Of a DNA stretch of 64,000 nt, positions 21,401-30,594 are shown piece by piece (the stretch's first letter is position 1; the number at the start of each line of letters is the position of its first letter). Source of the stretch: Ceriagrion tenellum (Eukaryota; Arthropoda; Insecta; Odonata; Coenagrionidae). The stretch spans positions 56,731,527-56,795,526 of the forward strand of contig OY720640.1 in the NCBI GenBank assembly GCA_963169105.1. The letters are read 5' to 3'. The notes beneath the pieces were generated by a model that did no database searches, had not been told where the DNA came from, and worked only from the letters and a program-made list of their open reading frames with translations. Made by a program: the position numbers and the translations under genes.

Positions 21401-22696
21401 CCCTCCGTAGAAGTTTGGTGCCTTGTAAGGTGCCAATGTTTGAGAGGAATGGTAATTTACAGTTCGAAAAATTCTTCGCAATTACATTATTATTTCTCTT
21501 CTTTGGCACCTGCTTCTGGGGCAGTTATTTTATGTCTGCCTCCCTTCCATCACTCCCGCACCTCCTCTCCCCACTATACTGCACACACCACCACCCCCCT
21601 CTGGAGCGTGAGCACTGTGTCATCATTGAGAGGAGTTTTTGTGCCAAAAGATAACCTGCCAATAAAGTATGAAATTTAGAAATTGGCATGTCAACATATT
21701 CACTGAAAGTTCAGTTGATTCGTGACTCTTTATGAGATGAGCACATTCACAGGCTATGTATAAAAACAAAAACTAATGACACTCCTCTCTCTCATGCATA
21801 ATGTGTACGCATTGGCCTTTTTCTTGATTTTCTGATGAAGCCAGTTCTTTGATATCAGTCTTCTTAGTAGTAAATCTTTTGATAGATTAGGCATCTGCTG
21901 GTGACTTACAATTCTCATATTGATTTCATTCCTTACCCCAAATTATTCCTTCGTTGATTAGCCACTGCACTTGAGAATACTGTTTTATTTTAGAAGTTCA
22001 ATTTAATTTTCTGGGATGCAAATTAAAATTAATTTCAGACTTGATTATGAATGACATTTCATAGAGATAGATTTTCTTTTTCGTTTTTGAGACTCATTCT
22101 TTTTTGAAACTTCACATAATTTTTTCAAAACTTTGCTACATTCCAGAAATTTTTGCAAAAAAAATTAGACTAGTTAGGTTTCACCTTAGGGCTGCACCAT
22201 TCAGGGTTATCTCTTGTCTTTGCAGAACGGGCATCTTTGCTGCAGTTTTGATTTCCAGTGTTCTATTGTTCTTACTGAACATAATAACAGTGAGAATGGA
22301 GCTGCCCTTGTCCATATTTCCAATGGAAGTGAAGGAAGATCACATGACCCTTCCAAATCGAGTGGATCTGTCCTCAAGCCTGAAGCCAGTGGCAAAGGAA
22401 ATATGCATGATGGTCGTGCTGCACCGGAAACACCGCTTTCAGAGGATATCAGGGAGGACGTCAAGGGAGTCGGAGAAGGAGGCAAGCATTCTCAGATGGA
22501 AGATGGAGTGCACGACAGCCTCGAGAGGAATGGTGCCAGTCGAGGTGAGGACGGGAGCACAGTTAGCAGTCGTGACTGGTCCAAGTCAAAAGGTGGCCAA
22601 GCACACTCCCCTCACCCCTTGCAGGCAGAGGTGGGGGATGATGAAAAGGCAGTCAGAATGATGAGGGAGAAGCAAGAAAAGAAAGGTGGACAGTGA
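367..22696 (+). CDS. NELL2: NELL1/NELL2-type secreted EGF/VWC protein, 3' part of gene (7 exons)
   Basis: Coding exons seen: 367-486, 11569-11829, 14669-14938, 17280-17393, 18126-18424, 20037-20315, 22226-22696, all with AG/GT borders and matching phases (1-1 for the EGF exons, then 1-0, 0-0, 0-stop). They encode 603 residues in the window. Domain order is six EGF-like modules followed by VWC repeats, as in vertebrate NELL1/NELL2. Diagnostic strings shared with the family include RFNCAEHDEC, VNMPGWYYC, GEVDCWPL and the closing CCSFDFQC. Known family role: secreted multimeric glycoproteins that bind Robo3 and other receptors and act in neural guidance or differentiation; Ca2+-binding EGF modules carry D-x-D/N-E-C. 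The N-terminal TSPN/laminin-G and first VWC domains must be encoded upstream. Odd points are a ~144-residue tail after the family's usual C-terminus and a possible alternative exon at 20958. Introns total about 20.5 kb and hold many repeats. Confidence 0.95.
487..2200. other. NELL intron, left part; no gene seen
   Basis: This is the start of an 11-kb intron. Positions 560-900 are strongly pyrimidine-rich on the + strand. Short ORFs here are low-complexity and show no family signature. I recognise no repeat or RNA gene. Confidence 0.5.
2202..2384. repeat. Inverted repeat with 'ACCGGTTTCG' ends
   Basis: Two ~33-nt arms face each other: cgaccggtttcgtcac at 2222-2237 and its imperfect complement gttacgaaaccgatcat at 2348-2364, each extended by an A/T-rich stretch. 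The spacer is about 110 bp. A related string (gactggtttcggctgtcacg) occurs near the Penelope-like fragment at 54.6 kb, so this may be the relic of a related mobile element. Confidence 0.5.
2385..4840. other. NELL intron; nothing recognised
   Basis: AT-rich intronic DNA. I see no conserved ORF, RNA gene or clear repeat family; the ORFs present are short and show no familiar motif. Confidence 0.5.
4844..5020. repeat. Direct repeat with 100-bp spacing
   Basis: A ~77-bp C/T-rich block starting aaagtttcttctcctcatcc at 4844 recurs almost unchanged at 4944. The spacing is exactly 100 bp, consistent with a recent local tandem duplication. It lies at the edge of a degenerate LINE region. Confidence 0.8.
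5480..5990 (-). pseudogene. LINE reverse-transcriptase fragment, decayed
   Basis: On the - strand the translation from about 5990 down to 5510 contains the order of RT motifs of non-LTR retrotransposons: an ISLISLLENVLLR block, then QFWFSKAKTTWNA (like the Q-F-G-F-R-x-G-R-S-T-x-D-A motif), VDFGKAIVRVDRENL (like F-x-D-F-x-K-A-F-D-x-V), and RQGGPLSPLL. Key residues are altered and frames are broken. Weaker coding similarity may run from about 4.8 to 6.6 kb. The clade is not determined. Confidence 0.7.
5991..8834. other. NELL intron; probable LINE remainder, then unclassified DNA
   Basis: Positions 5991-6700 are C/T-rich on + and may be the decayed upstream part of the - strand LINE. From 6700 to 8834 I recognise nothing firm. 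The 202-codon ORF at 7919-8527 is low-complexity Pro/Ser/Leu from a C-rich tract and is not credible as a gene. Confidence 0.4.
8835..8910 (-). repeat. tRNA-derived SINE head (pol III A and B boxes)
   Basis: Read on the - strand, TGGTGGTGTAACTAGC resembles an A box and GGGTTCGAATCCC is a perfect B box inside an intact T-arm (CCGGG/CCCGG). The flanks cannot form a 7-bp acceptor stem and no convincing anticodon arm exists. It is therefore better read as a tRNA-derived SINE than a functional tRNA. Confidence 0.7.
8911..9955. other. NELL intron; nothing recognised
   Basis: AT-rich DNA. It may include the body of the SINE's left flank but has no recognisable gene. Confidence 0.4.
9960..10157. repeat. 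Two-copy direct repeat, 114-bp spacing
   Basis: Blocks at 9960-10042 and 10074-10157 share ccgctccat, cttatggtgagtactttggtg and a ccgcagttt-ccct...tacgg end. Both copies are open in the same frame and read YGEYFGxAL..RSFPxYG. This could be coincidence or a remnant of a repetitive protein. Confidence 0.7.
10160..11568. other. NELL intron; nothing recognised
   Basis: AT-rich intronic sequence up to the acceptor at 11568. I see no ORF with a family signature. Confidence 0.4.
11569..11829 (+). CDS. NELL2: NELL exon: two EGF-like modules
   Basis: A 261-nt phase 1-1 exon with acceptor ctctgttcag and donor agac|gtgagt. The first module opens with the Ca-binding motif DVDEC. The second begins EHDEC and ends GDGYSC. 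The linker RFNCAEHDEC is nearly identical to the equivalent segment of vertebrate NELL proteins, which fixes the identity. The exon has higher GC than the intron around it. Confidence 0.95.
11954..13700 (+). mobile_element. Decayed pogo/Tigger-like DNA transposon region
   Basis: On + at about 12745-12830 the translation IKDYPPEKLKGVIKEIATKR resembles the psq/CENP-B-like HTH of pogo-type transposases. At 13500-13600 PPGSL followed by a W..K..HFL block resembles their DDE core (PPGS...GWM...W..HF). A 17-nt motif like GGGGTGAAGATGGTACA occurs at 11954 and 12316, inverted at 13141-13155, and more loosely at 13163. Frames are broken and boundaries are not resolved; the motif may be the TIR. The family assignment is an inference. 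Confidence 0.5.
13050..13128. repeat. Hairpin with 34-nt arms
   Basis: The left arm 13050-13083 and right arm 13095-13128 are complementary, including 18 consecutive perfect pairs (TATTGTACTTTTCCACAG) next to an 11-nt loop. The outer 10 bp also pair. It lies beside the inverted GGTGAAGATGG motif inside the pogo-like region. Confidence 0.85.
13701..14668. other. NELL intron; nothing firm
   Basis: AT-rich. It may contain the end of the preceding transposon relic. A 61-codon ORF at 13674-13859 has no recognised domain. Confidence 0.4.
14669..14938 (+). CDS. NELL2: NELL exon: two EGF-like modules
   Basis: A 270-nt phase 1-1 exon with acceptor tctggcag. The donor chosen is caag|gtaggt at 14938, because it keeps phase 1 and makes GAT (Asp) with the next exon; a competing gtaaat site four bases on would break the frame. 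The first module (CNQTCANGGEC) is a short non-Ca EGF. The second starts DLDEC and contains VNMPGWYYC, a NELL signature. The segment after GYRR is longer and more Pro/His-rich than usual. Confidence 0.93.
14939..15584. other. NELL intron; nothing recognised
   Basis: AT-rich sequence following the donor at 14939, without a recognisable gene or repeat. Confidence 0.4.
15585..15835 (+). repeat. SINE copy with degenerate B box
   Basis: The string gggttaaaatcctagc resembles a mutated pol III B box. It is followed by the kind of tail often seen in arthropod SINEs (ccttcagatgggatgctaaac, then accacttggagcattaac). No intact A box is visible upstream. Confidence 0.5.
15986..16925 (-). pseudogene. 5'-truncated LINE: RT C-terminal region, frameshifted
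   Basis: Two - strand ORFs, 16433-16906 and 16116-16427, form one protein end. The first has KFLGLYLNECLSWDSHIDHL, LKYGIVAWGNS and IFKLQKWAIRII, typical of the RT thumb/C-terminal region of CR1/L2/Jockey-type LINEs. The second has PLSCIYMYESILL and LFNNLPVVIK. They join near 16430 by a single frameshift (the expected frame reads FQRLKIMPLSC). The 3' end carries an (AGAT)n tail at 15986-15997. It sits antisense inside a NELL intron. Confidence 0.85.
17280..17393 (+). CDS. NELL2: NELL exon: last EGF-like module
   Basis: A 114-nt phase 1-1 exon with acceptor tatttgcag and donor cttg|gtatgt. It encodes DVNECVEGTHTC, a Ca-binding EGF start with Asn in place of the second Asp, then GGFRCSCSPG. It matches the sixth EGF of NELL, which directly precedes the C-terminal VWC repeats. 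Confidence 0.92.
17835..17945 (+). repeat. Dispersed repeat with 'gtagccagg' and 'gacatcatcctgtctggc'
   Basis: Contains agtagccaggatttatg, a G-rich stretch, and ggacatcatcctgtctggctc. The same parts occur in opposite arrangement at 27813-27935 (gcgtagccagg; gtcagacaggatgatgtcc). Both are probably copies of one dispersed element. Confidence 0.55.
18126..18424 (+). CDS. NELL2: NELL exon: von Willebrand C module
   Basis: A 299-nt exon that enters in phase 1 (cccttgcag|gttgc) and leaves in phase 0 (cctg|gtaaga). It is cysteine-rich: CKRCTCHKGIITC, then a CCPQC motif typical of VWC domains, then the start of the next VWC repeat (RSGERWIYQCQTCECL). This corresponds to the first C-terminal VWC of NELL2 and the beginning of the second. 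Confidence 0.93.
18425..20036. other. NELL intron between VWC exons
   Basis: AT-rich intron. Apart from the perfect palindrome at 18956-18997 I recognise no gene or repeat. Confidence 0.5.
18956..18997. repeat. Perfect 42-bp palindrome
   Basis: The 21-bp arm starting CTGGAAATCACACAGAGCAT is followed directly by its exact complement, centred on ATAT. Outside it, ctttc/gaaag and cctgg/ccagg repeats also face each other (18950-19014). Confidence 0.95.
20037..20315 (+). CDS. NELL2: NELL exon: VWC module
   Basis: A 279-nt phase 0-0 exon with acceptor tcctaaactag and donor caga|gtaagt. It completes one VWC repeat (GEVDCWPLECP, CCPRC) and starts the last one (GRPCTYAG, ending CTTCRCR). GEVDCWPL is conserved with vertebrate NELL2. 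Two N-glycosylation sequons are present (NIT and NVT). The exon is much more GC-rich than its introns. Confidence 0.94.
20316..22225. other. Last NELL intron
   Basis: Holds the candidate alternative exon at 20958 and a short GT run near 21090-21106. ORFs at 21283-21679 show no domain. Confidence 0.5.
20958..21011 (+). CDS. NELL2: Candidate alternative exon of NELL (21-nt microexon or short last exon)
   Basis: Inside the intron between the last two exons, a strong acceptor (cttccctttcag) is followed in phase 0 by seven codons (VPYCDQL) and then a good donor (actg|gtgagc) at 20978. Used as a microexon it would add 7 residues between CTTCRCR and NGHLCC. If the donor is skipped, the frame continues to a TAA at 21009-21011 and gives a short VWC-like ending with more cysteines (ACCVHR). 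The patch is more GC-rich than its surroundings. This is inferred from splice signals only. Confidence 0.4.
   Translation: MPYCDQLVSNLACCVHR
22226..22696 (+). CDS. NELL2: NELL last exon: end of VWC plus long hydrophilic tail
   Basis: The acceptor is cttgtctttgcag, phase 0; the stop is TGA at 22694-22696. The first 12 residues (NGHLCCSFDFQC) match the family's final VWC segment, where vertebrate NELL2 ends within a few residues. Here the frame stays open for about 144 more residues, rich in Ser, Gly, Glu, Lys and Asp, with no cysteines. It looks disordered and ends in a charged MREKQEKKGGQ. The tail could be lineage-specific; a processing site such as RxxR is not obvious. Confidence 0.88.
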   Translation, partial: NGHLCCSFDFQCSIVLTEHNNSENGAALVHISNGSEGRSHDPSKSSGSVLKPEASGKGNMHDGRAAPETPLSEDIREDVKGVGEGGKHSQMEDGVHDSLERNGASRGEDGSTVSSRDWSKSKGGQAHSPHPLQAEVGDDEKAVRMMREKQEKKGGQ

Positions 22697-25600
22697 TGGC
22701 ATAGTCAAAATTAAAAAAGCAAGACAACTACACTTTGTGTCTATTAAGAGGCTTTGGTGGACTCTGCCTAGCCGAGGGCATCATGGGGCAGTCCAATGTT
22801 GCCCACGAGTCAACCAGCAAGTGGACGACGCTCGATGCTTCTGGACCATTCATCACCTGGACAGCCCACGCTGCTTCTGTAAATGCCTTTGTCACAGCTG
22901 CTGTCTGGCTTGTGTTTGTATGCCTTAAATCTGACAGGAGTTGTGTAAATGGTGGTTTTTTCCCTAATGCAGTGGTGCTCCACCCACTAGAAAAAGTGGT
23001 TATATTAATTTGATCGGCAAAATGCATTTCTGAATTATAATAGCGATCCCCTTAAATCATTCCACTACCTAGCGTTTGAGTTATGACTCCTTTTACCTCT
23101 AATGTGCAAGTGCAGATGGTAACGAGAGAGTGTGGAAATGATTCTTACATTCCAGAAACATTTAATTTGACGATATGCGAATGGAATAACGCCAACAAAG
23201 ATTATAGTGTTTGCCAAAGACTTGTTATTCCTCAGCACAAGATGCTGTGATCTTGCCCAAACGAGAGTGATGTTTAGGAAAAGCTGCTACATAAACACAG
23301 GGAAGTAAATGACATTTAACTTGATCTAATAACAAAGTGCTTCATTTGTAGCATTACTAAACAAATCCAAAGTGTCTTCCTGAATGCCAGAGATCTCCTG
23401 GAAGTTAATGGTGTGTGCTGTCACTTGATGTGCTGCAAAAGAATTGCAACAAATCTGCAGGCAGTGCTTCTCCTGTGCACAGGGCTATCATTATTTGTTT
23501 TCTCATAGATAGTCTTCAGCATTGGGCTTATTAAATGAGGAAATCTGTGGCAATTTAGCTGAAGGAATGGAAACTTATCACTGTGTGCATGTAAAAGCAG
23601 GTTTGTACAAACTATATCTGGCTAATTAAATTTATAAAGAAACTTGGGCTGTGCTCTGCTGCAGTATTCAAAGGGTGACAATGAGTTATATCATGTAGGT
23701 GATTGTACAAAACTAGTCATTTGAAAATTTAAATGGACAGAACTACTCAAAAGTATTAAGTCACTTATTTTTTTTGGCAGGTGAGAATATTACTCATGCT
23801 TCAGAAACCACTTCACCTATCATGATTTCAGTTCTTTCTCAGTTCTAAGTAATTGCAGCTTTCAAATCAATTTAACAATCTAGTCAAAAATCCAAATTTA
23901 TCACTAGACATAGCCATTGCATGTAAAGTTAGTGATTAAAATTTCAAACCCATAGTAAAGAGGCAGTCATGAGTTTCATTCTTTACTAAGAAACTGGCAA
24001 TACGGGAGAAAGTGGAACCTAATATGTGATAGCATGTCAAGTGCATTTCAATAAAAATCAAACAATAATATCCAATTTTGATTTTTATCCAGTGGGTAGG
24101 TGCTTATGCTTTTATCAGGCATGATAGAAACAAAATATTTTCTTTAAGTTTAAAGACATGATCTCTAAAGTCATTGTAAATTAATAGTTTAGAAACATGA
24201 ACACTATGATTGCACAGAAACTGTGCAATTATTCAATAATTATGTGTTTCTTCTATAAAATGATCCACAAAATTCAAAAAAATACAAACACTTCATGCTG
24301 TCCATTGTTGATTTTGTTTGAGGAGTCTATTTTGCAATAGTCATTTCTAATTTTCTAAGAATTTAAAAAAGAGCAAATTATTAATTTATGAATATGATAG
24401 AAATTTGACAGATAAAAGAAATATCAATAATTGGATTTATACACCTTTAAAAAAGGATTTGAAATATGTATGCACCATTACCTAGAAAAGCAGGCTTCGG
24501 TAAGTTTTTTTTTATTTATATGGGATACATTCTTTGAGAAAGAAATGAGGTTTCTCTTGATTAATGATCATAATTTGCACAATCTTGGTATGAGTTTACC
24601 TAAAGGATAAAATTGCGATTGGTTGGTGAAGTTTTCTTGTGGTGAGTTAGATGCAATAAAACAGTAGATTTGGATTGAAATTTGAAATCAATTTGCTGAC
24701 ATCAACATTTGTTGCAGTTAGTTCCAATTCCATATGAATCGATGAAATAGATCTTAAAAGCCTGCAATAAAAACAATAATTTAAAAAATAACTTAATTCA
24801 GTGACATGAACAAGAAGTGGGAATTGCCTCTTGCTTGCTTTGTGCATTTGTATTTCTTTAGCCATGGAAGGCCCTTTTCTGATTCTCTTCACCTAGCACA
24901 AAAGTCAGCGAAGTCAAATGGGTGAAAGAATTGTTAACATAGTGACTCCATCTTTTAGTGGCAAAGACTTTAAACTTCACTTGCAGTTATCATCCACCAT
25001 CAAAATGCTGTTATGTGTTCTAGGTGTCTTGTTTTAAAACAGATAACAGCATTGTCACTGATGGAAAATATGAAGTTGCAATTTCAGCCTTCTTTTTAAG
25101 TCTGAATGAATAATTCCTCATTCCAAATTTTCTCTGTAGCTTTGTGAAGACAATATTTAAAGCAATTAATAACTCCCAAACCTAACTGACCCCTATATTT
25201 TTTTTATTGAAGTTTCTAGTCACAAATATGAACAAATACCTCCATTTGTGTGCTCACACTAAGCAAATAGTCATCAAAGCTTTATGTAAATTATTGTACA
25301 ATACATGTTAAAGTCATTTGAGGGCACTACTTTCATGAAAAGGAGCAGTTGATTTATACTTGCAACTTGTACAGTTATGCCTGATGTGTCTCAAATGTTG
25401 TAAATGGAATGTGTGCCAATTATTAAAATAAATATTAAAGTACAATTGCCATTTAGTTTCTTTTGTGCACCAGAAGACGGTTAATGATTTCTTGTGGCAA
25501 TATAGCCCTGAGAGAGAGAAGGTAATGAAAATGCATTCATGAATGCTAGGTAGAAGGTATTTCGTCATTAAGATTAGTTTTTAACAAAGATTTGGTATAA

Positions 25601-26660
25601 ATGTGCTTTGACTGAAATGGATTGAGATGATAATTTTCATTTACACAGACGAGTTAAATTCAATATTATTAGGCTTAACTTTGTGAAAACCTATCCTGAT
25701 TAAATCAAAATAACTAAATTATAACAATGACTAAGTTATTTTGATTTAGTGGCGTAAGATGAATTTTCAATGACTATGTTTAGGTACAAGCAAGAGAGGC
25801 TGGGGCATTAGACCTGTCATCTTTTATTGTGAGGCATTTGGTATAATCATTCTCCTGTAAGGAAAATGAAAGGTTTACTCACGAAAAAATGATCAGTAGC
25901 CTCTGATGGTTGAGAAACTCCGGAATTTTTCACCAGTTAAGATTCTCCTTTGGGTGCTTCCAATGTTTTGATGGGCAACTCACCTATTTTCACCAGAAAT
26001 CCAGGAATTTCATGCCAGTCAGTCTCTTTTTCCACTGTATATAACATATGTCAGGAGGTAACTGATAAGTTCTCCAGCAATCTTCTTTCCGGCCAACTCA
26101 TTCCAGGTGTCACCAACCCAGCCTCCAGTCGTCTGTTTCATTTCTCTTCTCCTCTGATGTAAATCCTGAACCTCTCCTTGCAAGATCCAAATTAAAATGA
26201 TTTGGGCAGGGGGGATGAAAGGAAGTTGGAGAGTTAGGGTTTTAAATAGGTCTAGGAAGAATGAGAAAAAATAAATCCTGGAGGTGTTGGAGACTGAGAG
26301 TTGACAAATGCCAGGGTTATGTGAGGACCTAGGATGGAGGAATTTTAAACAGGAAGAGAATTTACCACACCCAGTCACTTTAGGGGTGTATCAGAGAAGT
26401 GGTGAGGCCAAGTAAGGGGAAAGATTAGCTAAATAAGAAATTATTTCACAGGTTAATAATGTTAAATGTTGTATATTTTGCAATTGCAACAATCTCAAGT
26501 GTGCCCATTTTTTGTCCTCTATCCCTATGGTGCAGTAATTTTGGGATGAAATCACTTGTGTAGCCACTCTCCAGCAAATTGTGCCGAAATATTCCAGCGC
26601 ACAAAATTGGGACATCTCTTTCAATTAGAGGCATCTGCCATGTTCCCAGGCTCTTATGTA
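22697..26660. other. Downstream of NELL; 3' UTR and intergenic
   Basis: The first part is expected to be NELL 3' UTR; its end is not identified (AATAAA strings occur at about 24050 and 24655 but lie far away). The remainder is AT-rich with no credible ORF. Confidence 0.4.
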
Positions 26661-27830
26661 CAAAACATGCATGGCACAGCCATGAAAAAAATATATGTAG
26701 GATTTATCAAGCATATAGTAGGAAATTCCTTGAATGAAAAAGGGAAAGAGAGGAGCTACTTTGTCCTGGTTAAGCCACCCCTTGAGCACAACAAAAGTAT
26801 TTGGGACCCAGCATAGAAGGATTTAATCCGAAAAATAAGTGGAATACAGAGAAGAGCTGTGTGCTTCATTAAAAACTGCTACTAGCTAGAATGAAGTGTT
26901 TCCCAGTTTTTGAGGGATTAGGTTGGGATCCACTAAAGACTCACAGGCTGCACATTAGACTTGGATTGCTTGCAAAATTCAGTACAGCTGTGTATCAGTG
27001 TGAAACATAGAATTTCATTTTGATTGCACATTACATCTCTAGGCCCATTAGAAGAACAGGATGGCTACTATTTTTAAATTCCCTGATTTTTCCCCGACTT
27101 CTCCCTGATGGATTTAGCAATTTCCCTGACTATTTGCGAAAAGGTCACCTAATATTGGAATATTTTTTTTCTGCTGAATTAAATCTTCTAAAGCAGCCTT
27201 GGATTTTCTAAAATTTCTAATCATCGTTACGTATTTTTAGAACGGCAAGCATGTATTTACTATAAGCTAGTATGTTCCAGCTACTTCTCGACCTGAGTTT
27301 CGGAAGTTAAAGTAAAACGAGAGGTAAAATTTTCCGAACAACATAGCCTCGGATTCCTTGTGTTGATTCTGTAATACATTGTGATCATGAGTTTGAACAC
27401 AACTAGGAAAATATCGCAACAAGGATATGCAAAAAGGGTAAATTGTACGTCTGATTCAAACCTAAATAAATAAGATTCACAACTAAATATTTCTCGAATG
27501 GATGGGGCTTATTCAGTTGGTGAAAAAAAGGACGGGAATGACTGGCCGATAAACATAATGGTAGAAAAATAAGGAGGATTCATATCCCAGTTTCTCCCCG
27601 ACTGTTACGAGAATTCCCCGACTTTTCCAGAAATTCAAAATTTCCTGACAATTCCAGGCTTTCCCTGACGATCACCACCCTGAAGAAACAAAATTATAAG
27701 GGAGATAAATTACTGAATAGAGTGGTACAATAATTCATTCATCCCATACTCAATAATAAAAGATGAGGTCCTCTCCATAACCTTTTCCTTTACATAGCTG
27801 GTGTCCTTACCATGGGCGTAGCCAGGGGGG
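26661..27830 (+). pseudogene. LINE 3' fragment (CR1/L2/Jockey-like), interrupted by a MITE
   Basis: Translation includes YVGFIKHIVG, FVLVKPPLEHNKSIWDP and ISGIQRRAVCFIKNCY, matching the LGFIKR...LVRPxLEYAxxVWDP...QRRAARF block of LINE RTs. Similarity resumes at 27683 after a 626-bp insertion (27057-27682), ending near cctttacatagctggtgtcc. The copy at 42.74-43.2 kb is uninterrupted. Confidence 0.8.
27057..27682. mobile_element. 626-bp TIR element (MITE) with 5-bp target duplication
   Basis: The ends are CAGGATGG... and ...CCACCCTG (imperfect TIR CAGGRTGGY), flanked by AAGAA at 27052-27056 and 27683-27687. Subterminal runs of ttccctga/cttttcc variants occur on both sides. It splits a LINE fragment whose paralogue at 43.02 kb lacks the insert. 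There is no ORF. Confidence 0.75.
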
Positions 27831-27935
27831 GGGACAGCTGTCCACCCCCGGATGAGAATTTCATACCAAATCTTATATACAAAGTCAGACAGGATGATGT
27901 CCTGCCTCCCCTAGCACAAATCCTGGATAAGCTCA
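27813..27935 (-). repeat. Dispersed repeat copy ('gcgtagccagg')
   Basis: Starts at gggcgtagccagggggggg and includes gtcagacaggatgatgtcctgcc, the complement of a segment at 17921-17943. It follows directly on the LINE 3' fragment. Confidence 0.5.
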
Positions 27936-30463
27936 TGGTCCTTACACCCTCATTATGCAGCTAACAGAGAAGTAGGTACTTTCATAGATTTATACATTGA
28001 AACTCATTTTGCCAGCTATAAATTAATCAATAGAAGAGTATGCACCAACTATGTGTTCAGCTTATCAAAAATAGCTGAAAACAGAGAACTGAGAGCATAA
28101 ATTGCAGACTTTGCAATGAATTGGTCTCATTCATAATCAGGGACACAATTGCAGCTGGCTGTTTTAGCAATATGTCCAACACCCAATATGCCTTGGCAGG
28201 TTTTATGAAGTTCTCGAACATATGATGTTTTATGTGTTCATGAGGAGCAAAAATAACTTTAGATTATGCCAACCATGTAGGAGTCCTTCAATACTATTAA
28301 ATTATTCAATTCCATCTTCTTTGAATAGTAAGAAAATTAGTAGTATATCCCTTTTGGTATTATACCATGCTATTGAGTAAAATAGGACTACCAATTTTAT
28401 TGTCATGTTAAAATTCTAGCTCTGCTTACTTATTGATCAATCACAAACTGATACCTTAAAGAATTAATTTATCTAATCATATGTTATGGAAAGATTTGCC
28501 CAAATTCACAGTAAATTCAAACATGAGCATATCCACTTCTTATGCTACCTTTACCAATCTGTTTGGCTTAAATATAGAGCTGGGCAGTAATCAGAAATTT
28601 ATGGCTGTCACTTTTTTCAATGAGTATATTTTCTTTTCCCTCTCAATGATCTTTTTAGGATAAGGAGATAATGGGAAGCTGTAAGAGGTCAGGGATAGAT
28701 TTATAGCACTGCTTCATGAAAAACAATGCTTAAATAGGGATTATGTGGGAATTATAGTTGATGTGAAGGGGAGGGTAATACTTTTAACTCTTTGCCAATA
28801 TTTAAGAGAAGCAATTCCTTAAAATTTAGGGAAGTGGTGCTTTCAATAGCCAACGGTGAGTAAAACATGGAAATCTGCCTACTTCTTTATGAAAAAAACC
28901 AATGACAGCATGAAAAGTTCAAAATAGTGTCTTTAATATCCTCAATAATAATTGATCAAGGGCATTAGTATTAGATATATATGAGGTTTGCATTACAAAG
29001 CATTACCCCTAGCTAAGAGCTTTTTCAGCCAGCTCTGTTCCCTTAAAGCACTATCACAAATAGAACCACAACAAGCTCATTATAATATCATCAAAAACTT
29101 GAGTAGCTAGGACATTCATCAAAGGAGGGATTATTTACAAATAGGCATGGATTAATGAGACGAAAGGCGAGCGAAGATACTAAGAAAATATGTTAATCCC
29201 ACAATGTGAAGCATAGCTCTGCATGCCTTAGGAACCTAGCCTTTGCAGAATGACAATTAGAGAAAACCAAAAGCTTTCTGGATTGAAGAGCTGAGAGGGA
29301 CAGATAGAGTAAATTCGGTGGAGGTGAAACAGAAGGAAGAAATTAGAGACAGCAAAATTGGCTGCAAGATGCATTTAGGTCATGACGTAGTGTTACAGAG
29401 TGGAATGTTGGGCATGGATAGAAAGGGGACAACTTGGAAATGATGCATGAAAAGGTTTAGTTTTTTGAAGAAAACAAAAAGGACGGAAGTGGGAATATTG
29501 TAGCCAGGACTGCCCATGGACACTATTTATTCAATGGAAACCATAATGATGATATGGGAACTATACGTAAGCTAGACTATGGTCCTCAAGAAATTCATCC
29601 TACTATTGAGAAAGATACCTTCCATGTATTAGAACAACTTTCCTTTGTTGAAGGGTTCTACTGGCTTGCTGTATTGGGCTATGGTACTCCTTATTTAAAA
29701 ACCTAAGTAATACACAAACATTCTATAAATAACATCAAAAGGAGCAGAAATATATAATTTTTTATGAAAATGGATAGAAGATGCTGGCAGGCATATCTAG
29801 AAGCTGGGTTGAATCACTGTTGTCATGTAAGTGACACTCCATTTGTTAACCTATCAAAAGGGTAGGCATTGGCTCAAGAGCATTACCTTCAAAGGGCAAT
29901 TTCTCAAAAAGGAAGGAGGATCAATCAGGCCCTGATTCTATTTTATCAAGTGTAATTTCTGCCACTGATGACCCAGTTATGAAATTATTTTTTTTACTAC
30001 TCCAAAGGTAAAAAGAATAAGAAAGGCCGTGCTTAGCCAGCTACTCCTTCTAAAACCAAATAAAGCCTTCTATATATATATATACCTATATATATATTTG
30101 GGAATTGATGATAGGAAAGTGAGTGCTATTTAGATCCACATTGGTTTGCAGAGCTAGAAATAAGGCCAGCACAGTCACAACCTGAGAGTTAAATAACGAT
30201 GCAAAACGAATAACAGGAAAACAAATTATTAATCATTTACGTCAAATGTATAAACAACATCGTTAAGCACTTCATCTACGACTACTTACCACCCTCCATG
30301 CCATCGTAAGGGTGTGTGTCAAGGGATCAATGAGAATTCGACAAGACCGTACGTACTCGATGAAATGAGGCTCTGATAGGAGCAACCCTAACAATTTTTA
30401 GTAGCAGCGTTTTACCTGTAAATGTGAGCTATTATATAATGAAGGCCACGTTTAGCTAAAATT
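27936..30463. other. Intergenic; nothing recognised
   Basis: AT-rich and mostly non-coding in appearance. A (TA)n-rich microsatellite lies near 30072-30100. Confidence 0.4.
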
Positions 30464-30469
30464 TTTATT
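30464..30469 (-). terminator. Candidate polyadenylation signal of the 30.6-kb membrane-protein gene
   Basis: AATAAA on the - strand, about 126 nt downstream of the TAA stop at 30595-30597. It is a canonical signal at a plausible distance. Confidence 0.45.
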
Positions 30470-30594
30470 TAAAATATCGATATCGAATGTAAACATTTTC
30501 AAAGTTTTAGTGTACAATGGATCCAAAATATTAAAATCCTCATCATAAAAATATCACATTGAATTCCATATAAAATGCAACAATCATAACAACC

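Noticed and set aside
22686..23027. Overlapping ORFs after the NELL stop
   Set aside because: Open on both strands, with no motif and no splice support; probably 3' UTR.
30072..30100. TA-rich palindrome as a terminator
   Set aside because: It is a plain (TA)n microsatellite far from any gene end.
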